Of a stretch of 38,883 nucleotides of DNA, positions 25,360 through 33,981 are shown piece after piece. The position numbers and the translations under genes were made by a program. Location: the NCBI GenBank assembly GCA_012519495.1, contig JAAYQA010000045.1, forward strand, positions 1 through 38,883, written 5' to 3'. Numbering within the stretch: the stretch's first letter is position 1; the number at the start of each line of letters is the position of its first letter. The notes beneath the pieces were generated by a model. It ran no database searches. It had not been told where the DNA came from and was given only the letters and a program-made list of their open reading frames with translations. This DNA is from Tissierellia bacterium. Its GTDB lineage: Bacteria; Bacillota; Clostridia; Tissierellales; Peptoniphilaceae.

Positions 25360-25388
25360 AGTATATCAAACAAAACCGCGCGGTACAA
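25360..25388 (-). promoter_or_regulatory. Promoter of the leuS T-box transcript
   Basis: Minus strand: -10 TATACT (25360-25365), 17-base spacer, -35 TTGTAC (25383-25388). Confidence 0.7.
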
Positions 25389-25416
25389 GGTGCAAACCCC
25401 AATTAAAGAGGGTGCA

Positions 25417-25445
25417 CAAAAAAGCACCCTGCAAAAAGCAGGGTG
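25417..25445 (-). terminator. Terminator of asnS
   Basis: On the minus strand CACCCTGC and GCAGGGTG form an 8-bp stem with loop TTTTT, then CTTTTTTG. Confidence 0.88.
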
Positions 25446-25477
25446 GGGTGTGCGTAAGATTCTTTCTCTTTTCCGAA

Positions 25478-26863
25478 TTAAAAGTCGGCGCTGTGTACGG
25501 TGCGCGGGAAGGGCAGTACGTCGCGGATGTTCTGCATGCCGGTTACGTACATGATCAGGCGCTCAAAGCCCAGGCCGTAGCCCGAGTGCACCGTCCCGCC
25601 GTATTTTCTGAGTTCCAGATACCACCAGTAGGCTTCCCGGTCCAGATGGAAGTCGCGGATCTTTTGCTCAAGCACCTCGATACGGTCTTCTCTCTGGCTG
25701 CCGCCGATGAGTTCGCCCACACCGGGCACCAGAAGGTCCATGGCGGCAACGGTTTTTCCGTCGTCGTTTTCGCGCATGTAAAAGGCCTTGATCTCTTTGG
25801 GGTAGTCGGTGACAAAAACCGGCCCTTTGGCGACTTCGGCGCACAGGTATTTTTCATGCTCTGTCTGCAAGTCGACCCCCCAGTGCACCGGATACTGGAA
25901 GCGGTCTTTTACTTTCTCCAGATGCCCGATGGCTTCGGTATACGTCATGTGGGCAAACTGCGCGTCGCGCACCTTTATCAGGCGATCGATCACACCGGGT
26001 TCAATGAATTTGTCAAAAAAGGCCATTTCCTCCGGGCATTTTTTCAGTACATAGTCGATCACAAATTTGGTAAGCTCTTCCGCGTTTTTCATATTGCAGG
26101 AGAGATCGCAAAAGGCCATTTCCGGTTCAATCATCCAGAATTCCGCGGCATGACGCGGCGTATTGGAATTCTCCGCGCGGAAGGTCGGTCCGAAAGTGTA
26201 GATGTTTCGGAATGCATGGGCAAAGATCTCTCCCTGCAATTGTCCGGATACGGTCAGATGCGTGGGCGCACCGAAAAAGTCTTTCTGGTAGTCGACCGTT
26301 CCGTCTTCTTTTCTGGGCGGATCATCGGCGTCGATGGTTGTGACCTGAAACATTTCCCCTGCTCCCTCCGCATCGGATGCGGTAATGAGCGGCGCGTGCA
26401 GATATACAAAGCCCCGTTCCTGGAAGAAGGTGTGAATCGCATGAGCCAGCACGGAGCGTACGCGAAACACCGCCTGAAACGTATTGGAACGCGGTCGGAT
26501 ATGGGCAATGGTGCGCAGGTATTCCAGGGTATGGCGTTTTTTCTGCAGCGGATAGTCGGCGTCGGATGTCCCTTCCAGGATGACTTCTTCAGCGACGATC
26601 TCAAAGGGTTGTTTGGCGTCGGGTGTGTATTTGCACTCGCCTTTTACGGTGATCGCCGTGCTGAGCGGCCATTTGGTCACTTCTTCGTAATTGGGCAGGC
26701 TTGTTTCCAAAACGATCTGCACCGGGGTGAAATGGGTGCCGTCTGTGAGCTGCAGGAAGCCGACGTTTTTCCCGGCGCGGCTTTGTTTGATCCAGCCGGA
26801 CAGCGTGACGCTTTTTCCGGCGTACTGCGCAGGGTCTTTATGCATGTCTCTGCAATAATCCAT
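25478..26863 (-). CDS. asnS: Asparaginyl-tRNA synthetase
   Basis: 461 residues, class II. An N-terminal OB-fold anticodon-binding domain ([25 protein letters not shown]) is followed by the catalytic core with [22 protein letters not shown] (motif 2) and a C-terminal [12 protein letters not shown] (motif 3). The NSNTPRH form separates AsnRS from AspRS. ATG follows GAGGAGGAAAAATC. Its transcript starts at a T-box leader for asparagine. Confidence 0.96.
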   Translation of the reverse strand: MDYCRDMHKDPAQYAGKSVTLSGWIKQSRAGKNVGFLQLTDGTHFTPVQIVLETSLPNYEEVTKWPLSTAITVKGECKYTPDAKQPFEIVAEEVILEGTSDADYPLQKKRHTLEYLRTIAHIRPRSNTFQAVFRVRSVLAHAIHTFFQERGFVYLHAPLITASDAEGAGEMFQVTTIDADDPPRKEDGTVDYQKDFFGAPTHLTVSGQLQGEIFAHAFRNIYTFGPTFRAENSNTPRHAAEFWMIEPEMAFCDLSCNMKNAEELTKFVIDYVLKKCPEEMAFFDKFIEPGVIDRLIKVRDAQFAHMTYTEAIGHLEKVKDRFQYPVHWGVDLQTEHEKYLCAEVAKGPVFVTDYPKEIKAFYMRENDDGKTVAAMDLLVPGVGELIGGSQREDRIEVLEQKIRDFHLDREAYWWYLELRKYGGTVHSGYGLGFERLIMYVTGMQNIRDVLPFPRTVHSADF

Positions 26864-26880
26864 GATTTTTCCTCCTCAAT

Positions 26881-27078
26881 AAAAAAGCCCCGTCCGGTTA
26901 AAGGACGAGGTTTTATTCGTGGTACCACCTTTGTTGGGTCTCCCTTGCGTATCGTGCAAGTAAACGGCGAAAACTTCGCTTACTCCGGGCTGTTGACCGT
27001 AAACGCCTGCTGCACCGGCTTTCACCTGCCCCGGCTCTCTGTTGCGGCAAACCCTGTTTGCGGCGGTCCCTTCTTCGT
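26881..27078 (-). promoter_or_regulatory. T-box leader (Asn) of asnS
   Basis: The core TGGTACCACG is at 26918-26927 (minus strand). The terminator stem CCTCGTCC / GGACGGGG (26903-26910 with 26888-26895, one U-G pair) is followed by CTTTTTT. AAC within GGTC-AAC-AGCC at 26992-26994 is my candidate specifier, fitting asparagine; this assignment depends on a Stem I fold that I could not verify. Confidence 0.88.
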
Positions 27079-27084
27079 GCTTTG

Positions 27085-27113
27085 AGTATAGCGGATAAAC
27101 GGGCGTTTCGCAA
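27085..27113 (-). promoter_or_regulatory. Promoter of the asnS T-box transcript
   Basis: Minus strand: -10 TATACT (27085-27090), 17-base spacer, -35 TTGCGA (27108-27113). The -35 lies within a 13-base palindrome, CGCAAG-T-CTTGCG on the plus strand (27109-27121), which could bind a regulator. Confidence 0.7.
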
Positions 27114-27123
27114 GTCTTGCGTT

Positions 27124-27585
27124 TTATGCTCTTCGGTTCGGTGATAGCCTTTGTTTGCTTCTCCGGATAAACTGGCACAAAAAAGAAGAGATCAATACGC
27201 CAAAGGCCATAGCGACCGCAATGGCGACGACTTCCAGCCCTTTTTCCATCGCACGCGCTGCATTGCCGTGCACCAAAAACAGCATCGTTTCATACATGCG
27301 GGAACCCGGCGCCAAGGTGTAGATCGACGGCGCCAGAATTACGATAACGGGAATGCTGCGCCACCGTGCAAAGCCCTCTGCGGCCATCCCCATGACGATG
27401 GCCGACAAAAGCGTCGGGATGAAGAGCCCTGCGGAATACTGCAGCACGCCGCGAAACACCAAAAAGCCGATGGCGCCTCCCGCTCCGCACAGAGCGAGGG
27501 TCTTGGGGTCGTGCACCCACCACACCATCGCAATCGTGATTGCAAAGGCTGCGGTAATAAACATATCGTAAAAAAACCCGATCAT
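27124..27585 (-). CDS. Threonine/serine exporter small subunit, copy 2 (ThrE_2 domain)
   Basis: 153 residues with about five membrane helices: 5-25, 30-46, 50-70, 77-95 and 118-140. The central IPVIVILAPSIYTLAPGSRMYETM is the signature of the C-terminal (DUF3815) half of ThrE, as a separate protein. It pairs with the large subunit just upstream; ATG overlaps that gene's stop as ATGA. Such two-part exporters are expected to move small amino acids such as threonine or serine out of the cell; the substrate here is inferred from the family only. No terminator is seen between it and the asnS promoter. Confidence 0.88.
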   Translation of the reverse strand: MIGFFYDMFITAAFAITIAMVWWVHDPKTLALCGAGGAIGFLVFRGVLQYSAGLFIPTLLSAIVMGMAAEGFARWRSIPVIVILAPSIYTLAPGSRMYETMLFLVHGNAARAMEKGLEVVAIAVAMAFGVLISSFLCQFIRRSKQRLSPNRRA

Positions 27586-28346
27586 ATGCTACCTCCAAAC
27601 AAAAGCAGCATGAAACCGACGCCCATGCCCAGCGCCAAAGCCGTAGCCAGCGCCTGGATCATGCCGGACTGCCCGGTGATGACATCCCCCGACAGGGAGT
27701 CGCGCACGGAATTGGCCAGGAGAATGCCCGGAAACTGCACCATGATCGAACCGATCAGCACCTGAGCAATATTGTCCACCACGCCGATTTTATGTAAGAG
27801 AAGCGCCACAAACGCGCCCACCATGGATACAAGAAAAGTATGCATAAACGGCGCGATCCCCAAAGGATCCAAACGCCTGTCCACCAGCACAAGACAGGCC
27901 GAAGCAAAGCCTGCGGCCAGCGCATCCACTAAACCCGTCCGGCCCAGAAGCGTAATGCACATCGGCGCCAGAATTCCGCCCAATAGCTGCAGATGGCGTC
28001 TTCGGGCGGGCCGTTCGAGCATTTCGTCCAAAAGGCGGTCGGCTTCTTCCACTTGCAGACTGCCTGCCAGATACGCGCGGGCAATCTCGTTTACCGTCTG
28101 CACACGGGACAGGTCGCTGCGGCCGGGTTTGGTTCGGGTCATGGAAGTAAAGCTCTGTCCGTGGGCGTGCACGGTGATAATCACCCAGCCCGGCGTAGCC
28201 AGCGCATCGGCGGAGGTGATTTCTTTGGAGGACAGGCAGACGCGGTGCATGATGTCTTCTGCGCGTTGCACCTCGCCGCCGTTGTTCATCAGAAGAAGGC
28301 CCATGCGTCCCGACAGATCGAGTATTTTTTCGGTTGCGGCTTTCAA
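27582..28346 (-). CDS. Threonine/serine exporter large subunit, copy 2 (DUF1212)
   Basis: 254 residues from a TTG at 28344-28346, after GGGGAGAAAGC; the frame open further upstream lies inside rarA. The N-terminal 120 residues are soluble and hold GGEVQRAEDIMHRVC and TPGWVIITVHAHG, then five membrane helices with SIMVQFPGILLANSVRD. The TTG overlaps the rarA stop codon (GCTTGA). With the 153-residue small subunit it makes a split ThrE. It resembles the copy at 30162 in plan but differs much in sequence, so this is not a recent duplication. Confidence 0.88.
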   Translation of the reverse strand: MKAATEKILDLSGRMGLLLMNNGGEVQRAEDIMHRVCLSSKEITSADALATPGWVIITVHAHGQSFTSMTRTKPGRSDLSRVQTVNEIARAYLAGSLQVEEADRLLDEMLERPARRRHLQLLGGILAPMCITLLGRTGLVDALAAGFASACLVLVDRRLDPLGIAPFMHTFLVSMVGAFVALLLHKIGVVDNIAQVLIGSIMVQFPGILLANSVRDSLSGDVITGQSGMIQALATALALGMGVGFMLLLFGGSI

Positions 28347-29692
28347 GCTTTCTCCCCCCGGTTTCGTTCCCGCGCCTCTTCCGCCCGGCGCAGATAGTCC
28401 GCCAGTTCTTCTTCTGTTCCCAGCGTTTTGGGCGTATAAAAAACCTGCTCGCGATACCGTTCGGGCAAATACCCTTGCGGCGCCACCGCCATGGGAAAAT
28501 TGTGCGAATACAGGTATTCTTTGCCATAGCCCTTTTGTTTGGCCCCTTCGTAATGCGAGTCGCGCAAATAATGCGGCACATCTTCCATCGGATGCGAACG
28601 CACAAAAGACAGCGCCTTGTTGATCGCCAGATACGCCGTATTGGATTTGGGGCTGGCCGCCAGATAGACGGTGCATTCCGCCAGCGGGATCCGCCCTTCG
28701 GGCATGCCGATATGCTGTATGGCCGTGAGCGTTGCCGTAGCCAGGGAAAGCGCCTGCGGATTGGCCAGGCCGATGTCTTCTGCCGCCAGGATGATAAGTC
28801 TTCTTGCAATAAACAAAGGATCTTCTCCCGCCTGTATCATACGGGCCAGATAGTAGAGCGCCGCGTCGGGGTCCGAACCCCGCACGCTTTTGATAAAGGC
28901 CGAAATCGTATTGTAATGGGCGTCGCCGTCTTTGTCGTAGGTGGCGGAAGAGATCTGGAGGGCTTCTTTGGCGTGTGCTGCCGTAACAGACAGCTTGCCT
29001 GCCTCCCGCGGGGCCGACAGCACGGCCGACTCCAGTGCACCGAGCGCCGAACGCGCGTCGCCGCCGGCAATCTGCACAAAATACTGCATCGCTTCTTCTT
29101 CCATCTGCAAAGGCAGAGCCGACAGATACGCGTCATCCATCAGCGCGCGGTCCAGTATGGCGCGGATCTCTTCTTTTTCCAGAGGTTCCAGCTCCATGGT
29201 TTTCATACGCGACAAAAGCGCTTTATTAACGGAAAAAAACGGGTTTTCCGTCGTCGCGCCGATCAGAATGATTGTTCCCTGTTCCACAAAGGGAAGCAAA
29301 AGATCCTGCTGGGCCTTGTTGAAACGATGGATTTCGTCGATAAACAAAATCGTGCGGCGGTTCTGAAAGCGCAGGCGGTCTTTGGCCCGTTCCGCCACGT
29401 CCCGCACCTCTTTCACACCGGAACTGACGGCAGACAGTTTTTCGAATTCCATGCGGGTGACTTCGGCAATCACCATCGCGATGGTCGTTTTTCCCGTTCC
29501 CGGGGGACCGTACAGCAAAAGAGAAGCTAAATTGTCTTCTTCAATCATGCGGGTGAGCGGTTTTCCCGGGCCCAGTATATGTCTTTGTCCCCGGATTTCA
29601 TCCAGCGAACGCGGCCGCATGCGATTGGCCAAAGGAGAAAAGGTGTTGTCTTCCGTTTTGTCGGCCTGGTCAAAAAATCCCTGTTGGGTCAC
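28343..29692 (-). CDS. rarA: Replication-associated recombination protein A (RarA/MgsA)
   Basis: 449 residues, full length. Walker [10 protein letters not shown] at 62-70, Walker B and sensor region [12 protein letters not shown] at 115-126, [18 protein letters not shown] near 160-180, then the clamp-loader-like tetramerisation domain. It acts at stalled replication forks on single-stranded gaps. Start GTG at 29690-29692, following AAAGGAGAGAAAACAACC; GTGA overlaps the stop codon of the small ThrE subunit upstream, and its own stop overlaps the next ThrE start. So rarA sits between two exporter pairs within a single overlapping array. Confidence 0.95.
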   Translation of the reverse strand: MTQQGFFDQADKTEDNTFSPLANRMRPRSLDEIRGQRHILGPGKPLTRMIEEDNLASLLLYGPPGTGKTTIAMVIAEVTRMEFEKLSAVSSGVKEVRDVAERAKDRLRFQNRRTILFIDEIHRFNKAQQDLLLPFVEQGTIILIGATTENPFFSVNKALLSRMKTMELEPLEKEEIRAILDRALMDDAYLSALPLQMEEEAMQYFVQIAGGDARSALGALESAVLSAPREAGKLSVTAAHAKEALQISSATYDKDGDAHYNTISAFIKSVRGSDPDAALYYLARMIQAGEDPLFIARRLIILAAEDIGLANPQALSLATATLTAIQHIGMPEGRIPLAECTVYLAASPKSNTAYLAINKALSFVRSHPMEDVPHYLRDSHYEGAKQKGYGKEYLYSHNFPMAVAPQGYLPERYREQVFYTPKTLGTEEELADYLRRAEEARERNRGEKA

Positions 29693-30165
29693 GGTTGTTT
29701 TCTCTCCTTTCTCCCGATCACATTCAGACGGCGCATCCGGCGCAGCGATACGCTAAAGAGCGAAGCCAGCAAAATGCCCAGGGCAATGCCCCCTGCAACA
29801 AACAGGGTCTGCACGGCCTGATCGGTCGCCATCCAGAAATCCTCCTGCACAAAATGGAGCATCGTGGCGTACAGACTGCGTCCGGGCACCAGCGGGATAA
29901 TGCCCGGCAGGATGATAATGAGCGCCGGCGCTTTGATCCGGCGGGAGAACCATTCCCCCAAAAGCCCCACAACCAGGGCACCAAACAGCGTCGGCATCGC
30001 CTGGGTGTCAAATATCGTGCTGAAAAACAGATAGGCAGCATAGCCGGCTGCGCCGCTGATGGAGGCAACCAGCAGATGTTTTTTGTTCCGGAGTTTGAAA
30101 TTCAGGGCAAAGCCTGCCGTTGCCACAAAGCTCAGCAGCACCAATCCGATCTGATAAAAGCTCAT
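29689..30165 (-). CDS. Threonine/serine exporter small subunit, copy 1 (ThrE_2 domain)
   Basis: 158 residues from the ATG at 30163-30165, overlapping the large-subunit stop as ATGA. About five membrane helices; the signature ALIIILPGIIPLVPGRSLYATM is at 81-102. It ends in a basic tail ([17 protein letters not shown]). Like copy 2 it should pair with the preceding large subunit. Its stop overlaps the rarA GTG. Confidence 0.88.
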   Translation of the reverse strand: MSFYQIGLVLLSFVATAGFALNFKLRNKKHLLVASISGAAGYAAYLFFSTIFDTQAMPTLFGALVVGLLGEWFSRRIKAPALIIILPGIIPLVPGRSLYATMLHFVQEDFWMATDQAVQTLFVAGGIALGILLASLFSVSLRRMRRLNVIGRKERKQP

Positions 30166-30944
30166 GCCGGCACCCCCTGCATAATCAATAGAATGGTACC
30201 CACACCGATCGCAATGGCAAGGGCCGTGGCCAACGCCTGCATACCGTGGGTCAAGCCGGAGATAAAATCGCCAGACAAAGCGTCCCGCATGGAATTGGTG
30301 ATGCTGATTCCCGGAAACAAAAGCATAATGGAACCGACTATGGCCAGGTTGAAGTTTTCCACCAGGCCCAGCCGGTACATGACCAGGGCGGCGGCCGAAC
30401 TCACTACCGACCCGATCAGGGTGTCCACAAAAAAGGTCACGTGGAAGCGCTCCCCGATCCGTTGCGCCGCCAGCATACACACGGCCGCCAGTCCCGCACA
30501 GATCGTATCGCCTACGCTTGCGCCAAGGATCAGCGTAAACGCCATGGCCCCGATCAGACCCCCCGCCACCGGCAAAAGCGGGGCGCTTTCTTTTTCTCTC
30601 TGTATGGCTAACAGGGCCGACTCCGCTTCTTCCATCGTCATCTGCCCGGATGTCATGCGCCGCGACAAATCGTTCAGGCGCGTCACCTTGGACAGGTCGA
30701 TCGTGGCGGTTCGGACCCTGCGCATTTTCGTATGCGATTCATTTCCCATATGAAAGCTCACAAAAATCCAGCCCGGTGTTGCCAAAACGTCCACTTCGCG
30801 TACGTTTTTTGCCGACTTGGCCACCCGCTGTACCGTGTCTTCCGCGCGGTATACTTCCGCGCCGTATTCCAAAAGCAGTTTGCCCAGCATGGTTGTCACC
30901 TGCAAAAGCAATTGCGCATCTTCTCGGAGTATTACAGAAGTCAT
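30162..30944 (-). CDS. Threonine/serine exporter large subunit, copy 1 (DUF1212)
   Basis: 260 residues from ATG 30944, overlapping the upstream stop as ATGA. The soluble N-terminal part has YGAEVYRAEDTVQRVAKS and LATPGWIFVSFHMG; the C-terminal part has five membrane helices and GSIMLLFPGISITNSMRD. In the family the N-terminal part is related to a hydrolase-like fold; transport needs both subunits. The start inside the previous gene leaves no room for a separate promoter. Confidence 0.88.
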   Translation of the reverse strand: MTSVILREDAQLLLQVTTMLGKLLLEYGAEVYRAEDTVQRVAKSAKNVREVDVLATPGWIFVSFHMGNESHTKMRRVRTATIDLSKVTRLNDLSRRMTSGQMTMEEAESALLAIQREKESAPLLPVAGGLIGAMAFTLILGASVGDTICAGLAAVCMLAAQRIGERFHVTFFVDTLIGSVVSSAAALVMYRLGLVENFNLAIVGSIMLLFPGISITNSMRDALSGDFISGLTHGMQALATALAIAIGVGTILLIMQGVPA

Positions 30945-31477
30945 TCGCGTATCCCCAGATCTTTTGTCTTTCCCGTTACGGTGTCGATCACGAGCTTCCA
31001 AACCTGCGTGTAGGACAAGCCGGTTTCCACGGCTTCCGCAATATACGGCGCATTGTCCGGCGTGTATTTTTCACAGATCCGGCGCAAAGCAAGGCGCTTT
31101 TCGTCCGGATCCTCCACAAACGCCACCCGGCCTTTCACCAGCGCGCTGCGGTATTCCGTCGTAAATTTATTTTTCAGAAACGGCGCAATGCTTCCGTGAA
31201 TCCGCTTCGTTTCCTCGTATTCTTCTTTCGTTATGGCAGCAGGCACCCGGTGCATGTCCACTGCGCACAAAGAAACCGCCGGATGTTTTTTCAGCCCCGC
31301 GATTTTTCTTCCCGCAAACGCACCGTGAAAATACAATACGCCGTCTTTATGTACAAAGGAAAGCGGAACCCCGTAAGCCGCGCCGTCTTCATCCAGCAGG
31401 CTGAGAACGGCATAGGGCGCGCGGTCCAGTACCCGCAACGCATCGTCTTTTTCCATTTGTCTGTCTTTTCTTCGCAA
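30941..31477 (-). CDS. Pyridoxamine 5'-phosphate oxidase-type flavoprotein, NimA-like
   Basis: 178 residues from a TTG at 31475-31477, preceded by GAGGTGACAGGA. With this start the protein begins (M)RRKDRQM, as NimA-family proteins do. FMN split-barrel fold: VLSLLDEDGAAYGVPLSFVHKDG, then YFHGAFAGRKIAGLKKHPAVSLCAVD and a C-terminal YTQVWKLVIDTVTGK. Some Nim proteins reduce 5-nitroimidazoles to harmless amines; many relatives have no such link, and resistance cannot be claimed from sequence. First gene of the ThrE-rarA array, with its own promoter. Confidence 0.85.
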   Translation of the reverse strand: MRRKDRQMEKDDALRVLDRAPYAVLSLLDEDGAAYGVPLSFVHKDGVLYFHGAFAGRKIAGLKKHPAVSLCAVDMHRVPAAITKEEYEETKRIHGSIAPFLKNKFTTEYRSALVKGRVAFVEDPDEKRLALRRICEKYTPDNAPYIAEAVETGLSYTQVWKLVIDTVTGKTKDLGIRE

Positions 31478-31495
31478 TCCTGTCACCTCGTTCTT

Positions 31496-31504
31496 ATTAT
31501 AGCA
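31496..31504 (-). promoter_or_regulatory. Extended -10 promoter of the Nim/ThrE/rarA array
   Basis: Minus strand TGCTATAAT, a perfect -10 TATAAT (31496-31501) with the TG extension. No good -35 is present (TTATCT at 18 bases is the best), typical of extended -10 promoters. Confidence 0.68.
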
Positions 31505-31572
31505 TGCTTGTGTACGGGTAGATAACTTACGAAAATTGGGCATAAATAGACAAACGGAAAGGATGATACGAT

Positions 31573-33039
31573 ATGTTGCCAAAAGAAAAAAACATACAGG
31601 CGGAAGCGTCGCCGGAACGTTCGGTTTCAGATATCGGAAAAGAACTCGATGAGCTGCAGCGGGCCATGGCGGACCTGGGCGGCTCCTTGCTGGTGATTGT
31701 GGAAGGATGGGAGTCTTCCGGGAAAGGGTATCTGATTACGCGCTTGCGCCGGGAGATCGATCCGCGCTATTATCATGTCCGCTTGTTTGATGAACCCACC
31801 GAATCGGAAAAAATCTACCCCATGGAAAAGCGCTTCTGGGAAGAGCTGCCGAAGAAGGGCGCGATCGCCATTTTTGACCGCAGCTATTATTCCGAATTGT
31901 TTGAAAAGCGCAGCAAAAACGGACTGGACGAAACGCTCACCTTTTGGAACGCGCAGGAAAATATGTGGCGCAAAGACCGCATGTGCATTATCAAACTCTT
32001 TTTGGATATCCGGGAGGATACACAGGAGAAAAATATCCGGGAACTGGAAAAGGATCCGAACCGGGAGTTTCTGGTTTCCGCCATGGACAAAAAGCAGAAC
32101 GAAAAATACGCAGCGTATCGCAAGCATATGAACGATGTGCTGGAAAAAAGCAACAGCCCCTGTGCCCCGTGGCATATTGTGTCGATGGAAGACCGGGACG
32201 CGGGCACGAAACACGCGATGGAACTTTGCGTAAGCCTCCTGAAAGACCATTTGGAATTTTTACGTGAAGACGCAGAGCTCTGCCGCCCCATCACAGAAAT
32301 TATCGCGCCGGAAACCGAGAAAAACCCGCCGCAGATCAAGACGCTCGACCTGTCCAAAACCATCACCGACGAAGAATACGACGCGCGTCTGCAACCGCTG
32401 CAGCATCGGGTGCGCGATCTGGCGTTTGAACTGTTTACCAAAAACCGTCCCATGATCTTTCTGTTTGAAGGCACCGACGCCGCCGGCAAGGGCGGTTCCA
32501 TCAAGCGCCTGACCAAACATATCGACCCCCGCAGCTATCGGATTCATACGGTGGCCGCGCCCACAAAAGAAGAACTCTCGTATCACTATATGCACCGCTT
32601 TGTCACGCTTTTGCCTTCGGACAGCCAGATCAAGATTTTTGATCGCAGCTGGTACGGCCGCGTGCTGGTGGAGCGGATTGAAGGTTTTGCCAGCCCGGCG
32701 CAATGGCAGCGCGCCTATGATGAGATCAATGCGCTGGAAGCCGCCTGGCAGGATGAGGGCATCCGCATCGTGAAGTTCTATCTGTCGATCGACAAAGACG
32801 AGCAGAAGGCCCGTTTTGAAGCGCGCGAAAGCGACCCCCGCAAAGTCTACAAGCTGACCGACGAGGACTGGCGCAATCGGGAAAAATTTGAAGCCTATGA
32901 TGAAGCCGCCGACGAAATGTTCCGCCGTACTTCCACCATAAACGCCCCCTGGAATCTGATTCCCGCCAATTCCAAGCGCTATGCGCGCATACAGGTGCTG
33001 GAGAAAATAGTCGAGGAAATGGAAGCGCATGTAAAGTAA
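31573..33039 (+). CDS. pap: Polyphosphate:AMP phosphotransferase (fused double PPK2)
   Basis: 488 residues made of two PPK2 domains. Domain 1 (30-240): degenerate Walker A EGWESSGKG at 44-52 and FDRSYYSE at 101-108. Domain 2 (270-485): Walker A EGTDAAGKGG at 299-308 and FDRSWYGR at 356-363. Class II fused PPK2 enzymes phosphorylate AMP to ADP with polyphosphate; domain 2 keeps the more canonical motif and is probably the active one. ATG follows GGAAAGGATGATACGAT. A single-gene unit, divergent from the Nim-like gene. No ppk1 or ppx is in the window. Confidence 0.93.
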   Translation: MLPKEKNIQAEASPERSVSDIGKELDELQRAMADLGGSLLVIVEGWESSGKGYLITRLRREIDPRYYHVRLFDEPTESEKIYPMEKRFWEELPKKGAIAIFDRSYYSELFEKRSKNGLDETLTFWNAQENMWRKDRMCIIKLFLDIREDTQEKNIRELEKDPNREFLVSAMDKKQNEKYAAYRKHMNDVLEKSNSPCAPWHIVSMEDRDAGTKHAMELCVSLLKDHLEFLREDAELCRPITEIIAPETEKNPPQIKTLDLSKTITDEEYDARLQPLQHRVRDLAFELFTKNRPMIFLFEGTDAAGKGGSIKRLTKHIDPRSYRIHTVAAPTKEELSYHYMHRFVTLLPSDSQIKIFDRSWYGRVLVERIEGFASPAQWQRAYDEINALEAAWQDEGIRIVKFYLSIDKDEQKARFEARESDPRKVYKLTDEDWRNREKFEAYDEAADEMFRRTSTINAPWNLIPANSKRYARIQVLEKIVEEMEAHVK

Positions 33040-33102
33040 GAAAGCAGCCGGCAAAGGAGATCCGTTTTCTGACCCCCACACCCGGTAATTTTGTCTATAT
33101 AC

Positions 33103-33138
33103 AAAAAGCGTCCGGAACGACCGGACGCTTATTTTTTT
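33103..33138. terminator. Bidirectional terminator
   Basis: AAGCGTCCGG (33106-33115) and CCGGACGCTT (33121-33130), a 10-bp stem with loop AACGA, then ATTTTTTTA on the plus strand and A5 on the other side. It lies between converging pap and the aminotransferase gene, whose stop codon is in the T tract. Confidence 0.9.
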
Positions 33139-33964
33139 ACCAACGAAAGGCTTTTTTGTCTTCTTCTACACGCTTCAAATAGTCTTTTTGCAGGGTTTGC
33201 ACGATGGGGTGTTCGGCGGAAGGCAGAATCTGCCCGTCGATGCTTTTAATCGGCAGCACGTCGATACTGGTGCCGGTCAGAAAAGCGGCTTCCACCTGTG
33301 GCAGTGCCTGGACCGGAACAGGTTCTTCCACCAGTTTATAGCCCCTTTCGCGGATCGACTGCATGACCTGCATGCGGGTGATCCCCATCAGGACCGATGC
33401 GTCGGGGGCGGTGTGTATGGCGCCGTTTTGAATGATAAAAAGATTGGCCCGGCTGGCTTCGCGGATCCCGTCCTGTTCGTCGGTGAGAAGCAATTCAAAT
33501 ACGTCCCGTTCCTGTATGATACGCGAAGTGGTTTCCCGGTACGCATCCTTTTGCAGTTTCACATTGGGGTTTTTCCGCTCCAGCGGATACAAAGACGTCT
33601 TGCAGCCTTCTTGGCGCTCGGTATCGGACAGTTCCCGCACCGGGGAGGCGTACACCACAAAATGGTCTTTGTCTTTTCCGCGCGCCCACAGCATTTTGAC
33701 ATTGCTGTTTTTTATGGAATTCATTTCTCTCAGCGCCCACAACTGATGCCGCACCATGCCGTCATCATACGGCAGTGGTCGGCCGACGCGCTCGGCGGAG
33801 CGGCACAGGCGCGCATAATGCGGAGCATAAAACAGAGGGATTCCCTCTTCCATGCGCAGCACTTCGTAGATGGCTTCGTCTTGTATCGGGCGCAGCGATT
33901 CACTTTCTTCGGTGGAGACATAGGTGTCGTTCCACAGATACACTTCATACAGAGGATGTTCCAA
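33137..33964 (-). CDS. Class IV PLP aminotransferase family protein
   Basis: 275 residues, fold-type IV. Likely PLP lysine K136 in NPNVKLQKDAY, GIREASRANLFII at 166-178, GITRMQVMQ near 194 and TGTSIDVLPI near 233. Members include branched-chain and D-amino-acid transaminases and aminodeoxychorismate lyase; the motifs here do not settle which. Start TTG at 33964, following AAAGGAGATCTA. Third gene after bipA and cls on the minus strand. Confidence 0.83.
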   Translation of the reverse strand: MEHPLYEVYLWNDTYVSTEESESLRPIQDEAIYEVLRMEEGIPLFYAPHYARLCRSAERVGRPLPYDDGMVRHQLWALREMNSIKNSNVKMLWARGKDKDHFVVYASPVRELSDTERQEGCKTSLYPLERKNPNVKLQKDAYRETTSRIIQERDVFELLLTDEQDGIREASRANLFIIQNGAIHTAPDASVLMGITRMQVMQSIRERGYKLVEEPVPVQALPQVEAAFLTGTSIDVLPIKSIDGQILPSAEHPIVQTLQKDYLKRVEEDKKAFRW

Positions 33965-33981
33965 TAGATCTCCTTTCGGCG

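Noticed and set aside
25140..27110. The two T-box regions as repeats of a mobile element
   Set aside because: The shared GGTACCACG and terminator shape are conserved riboswitch parts; the remaining sequence differs.
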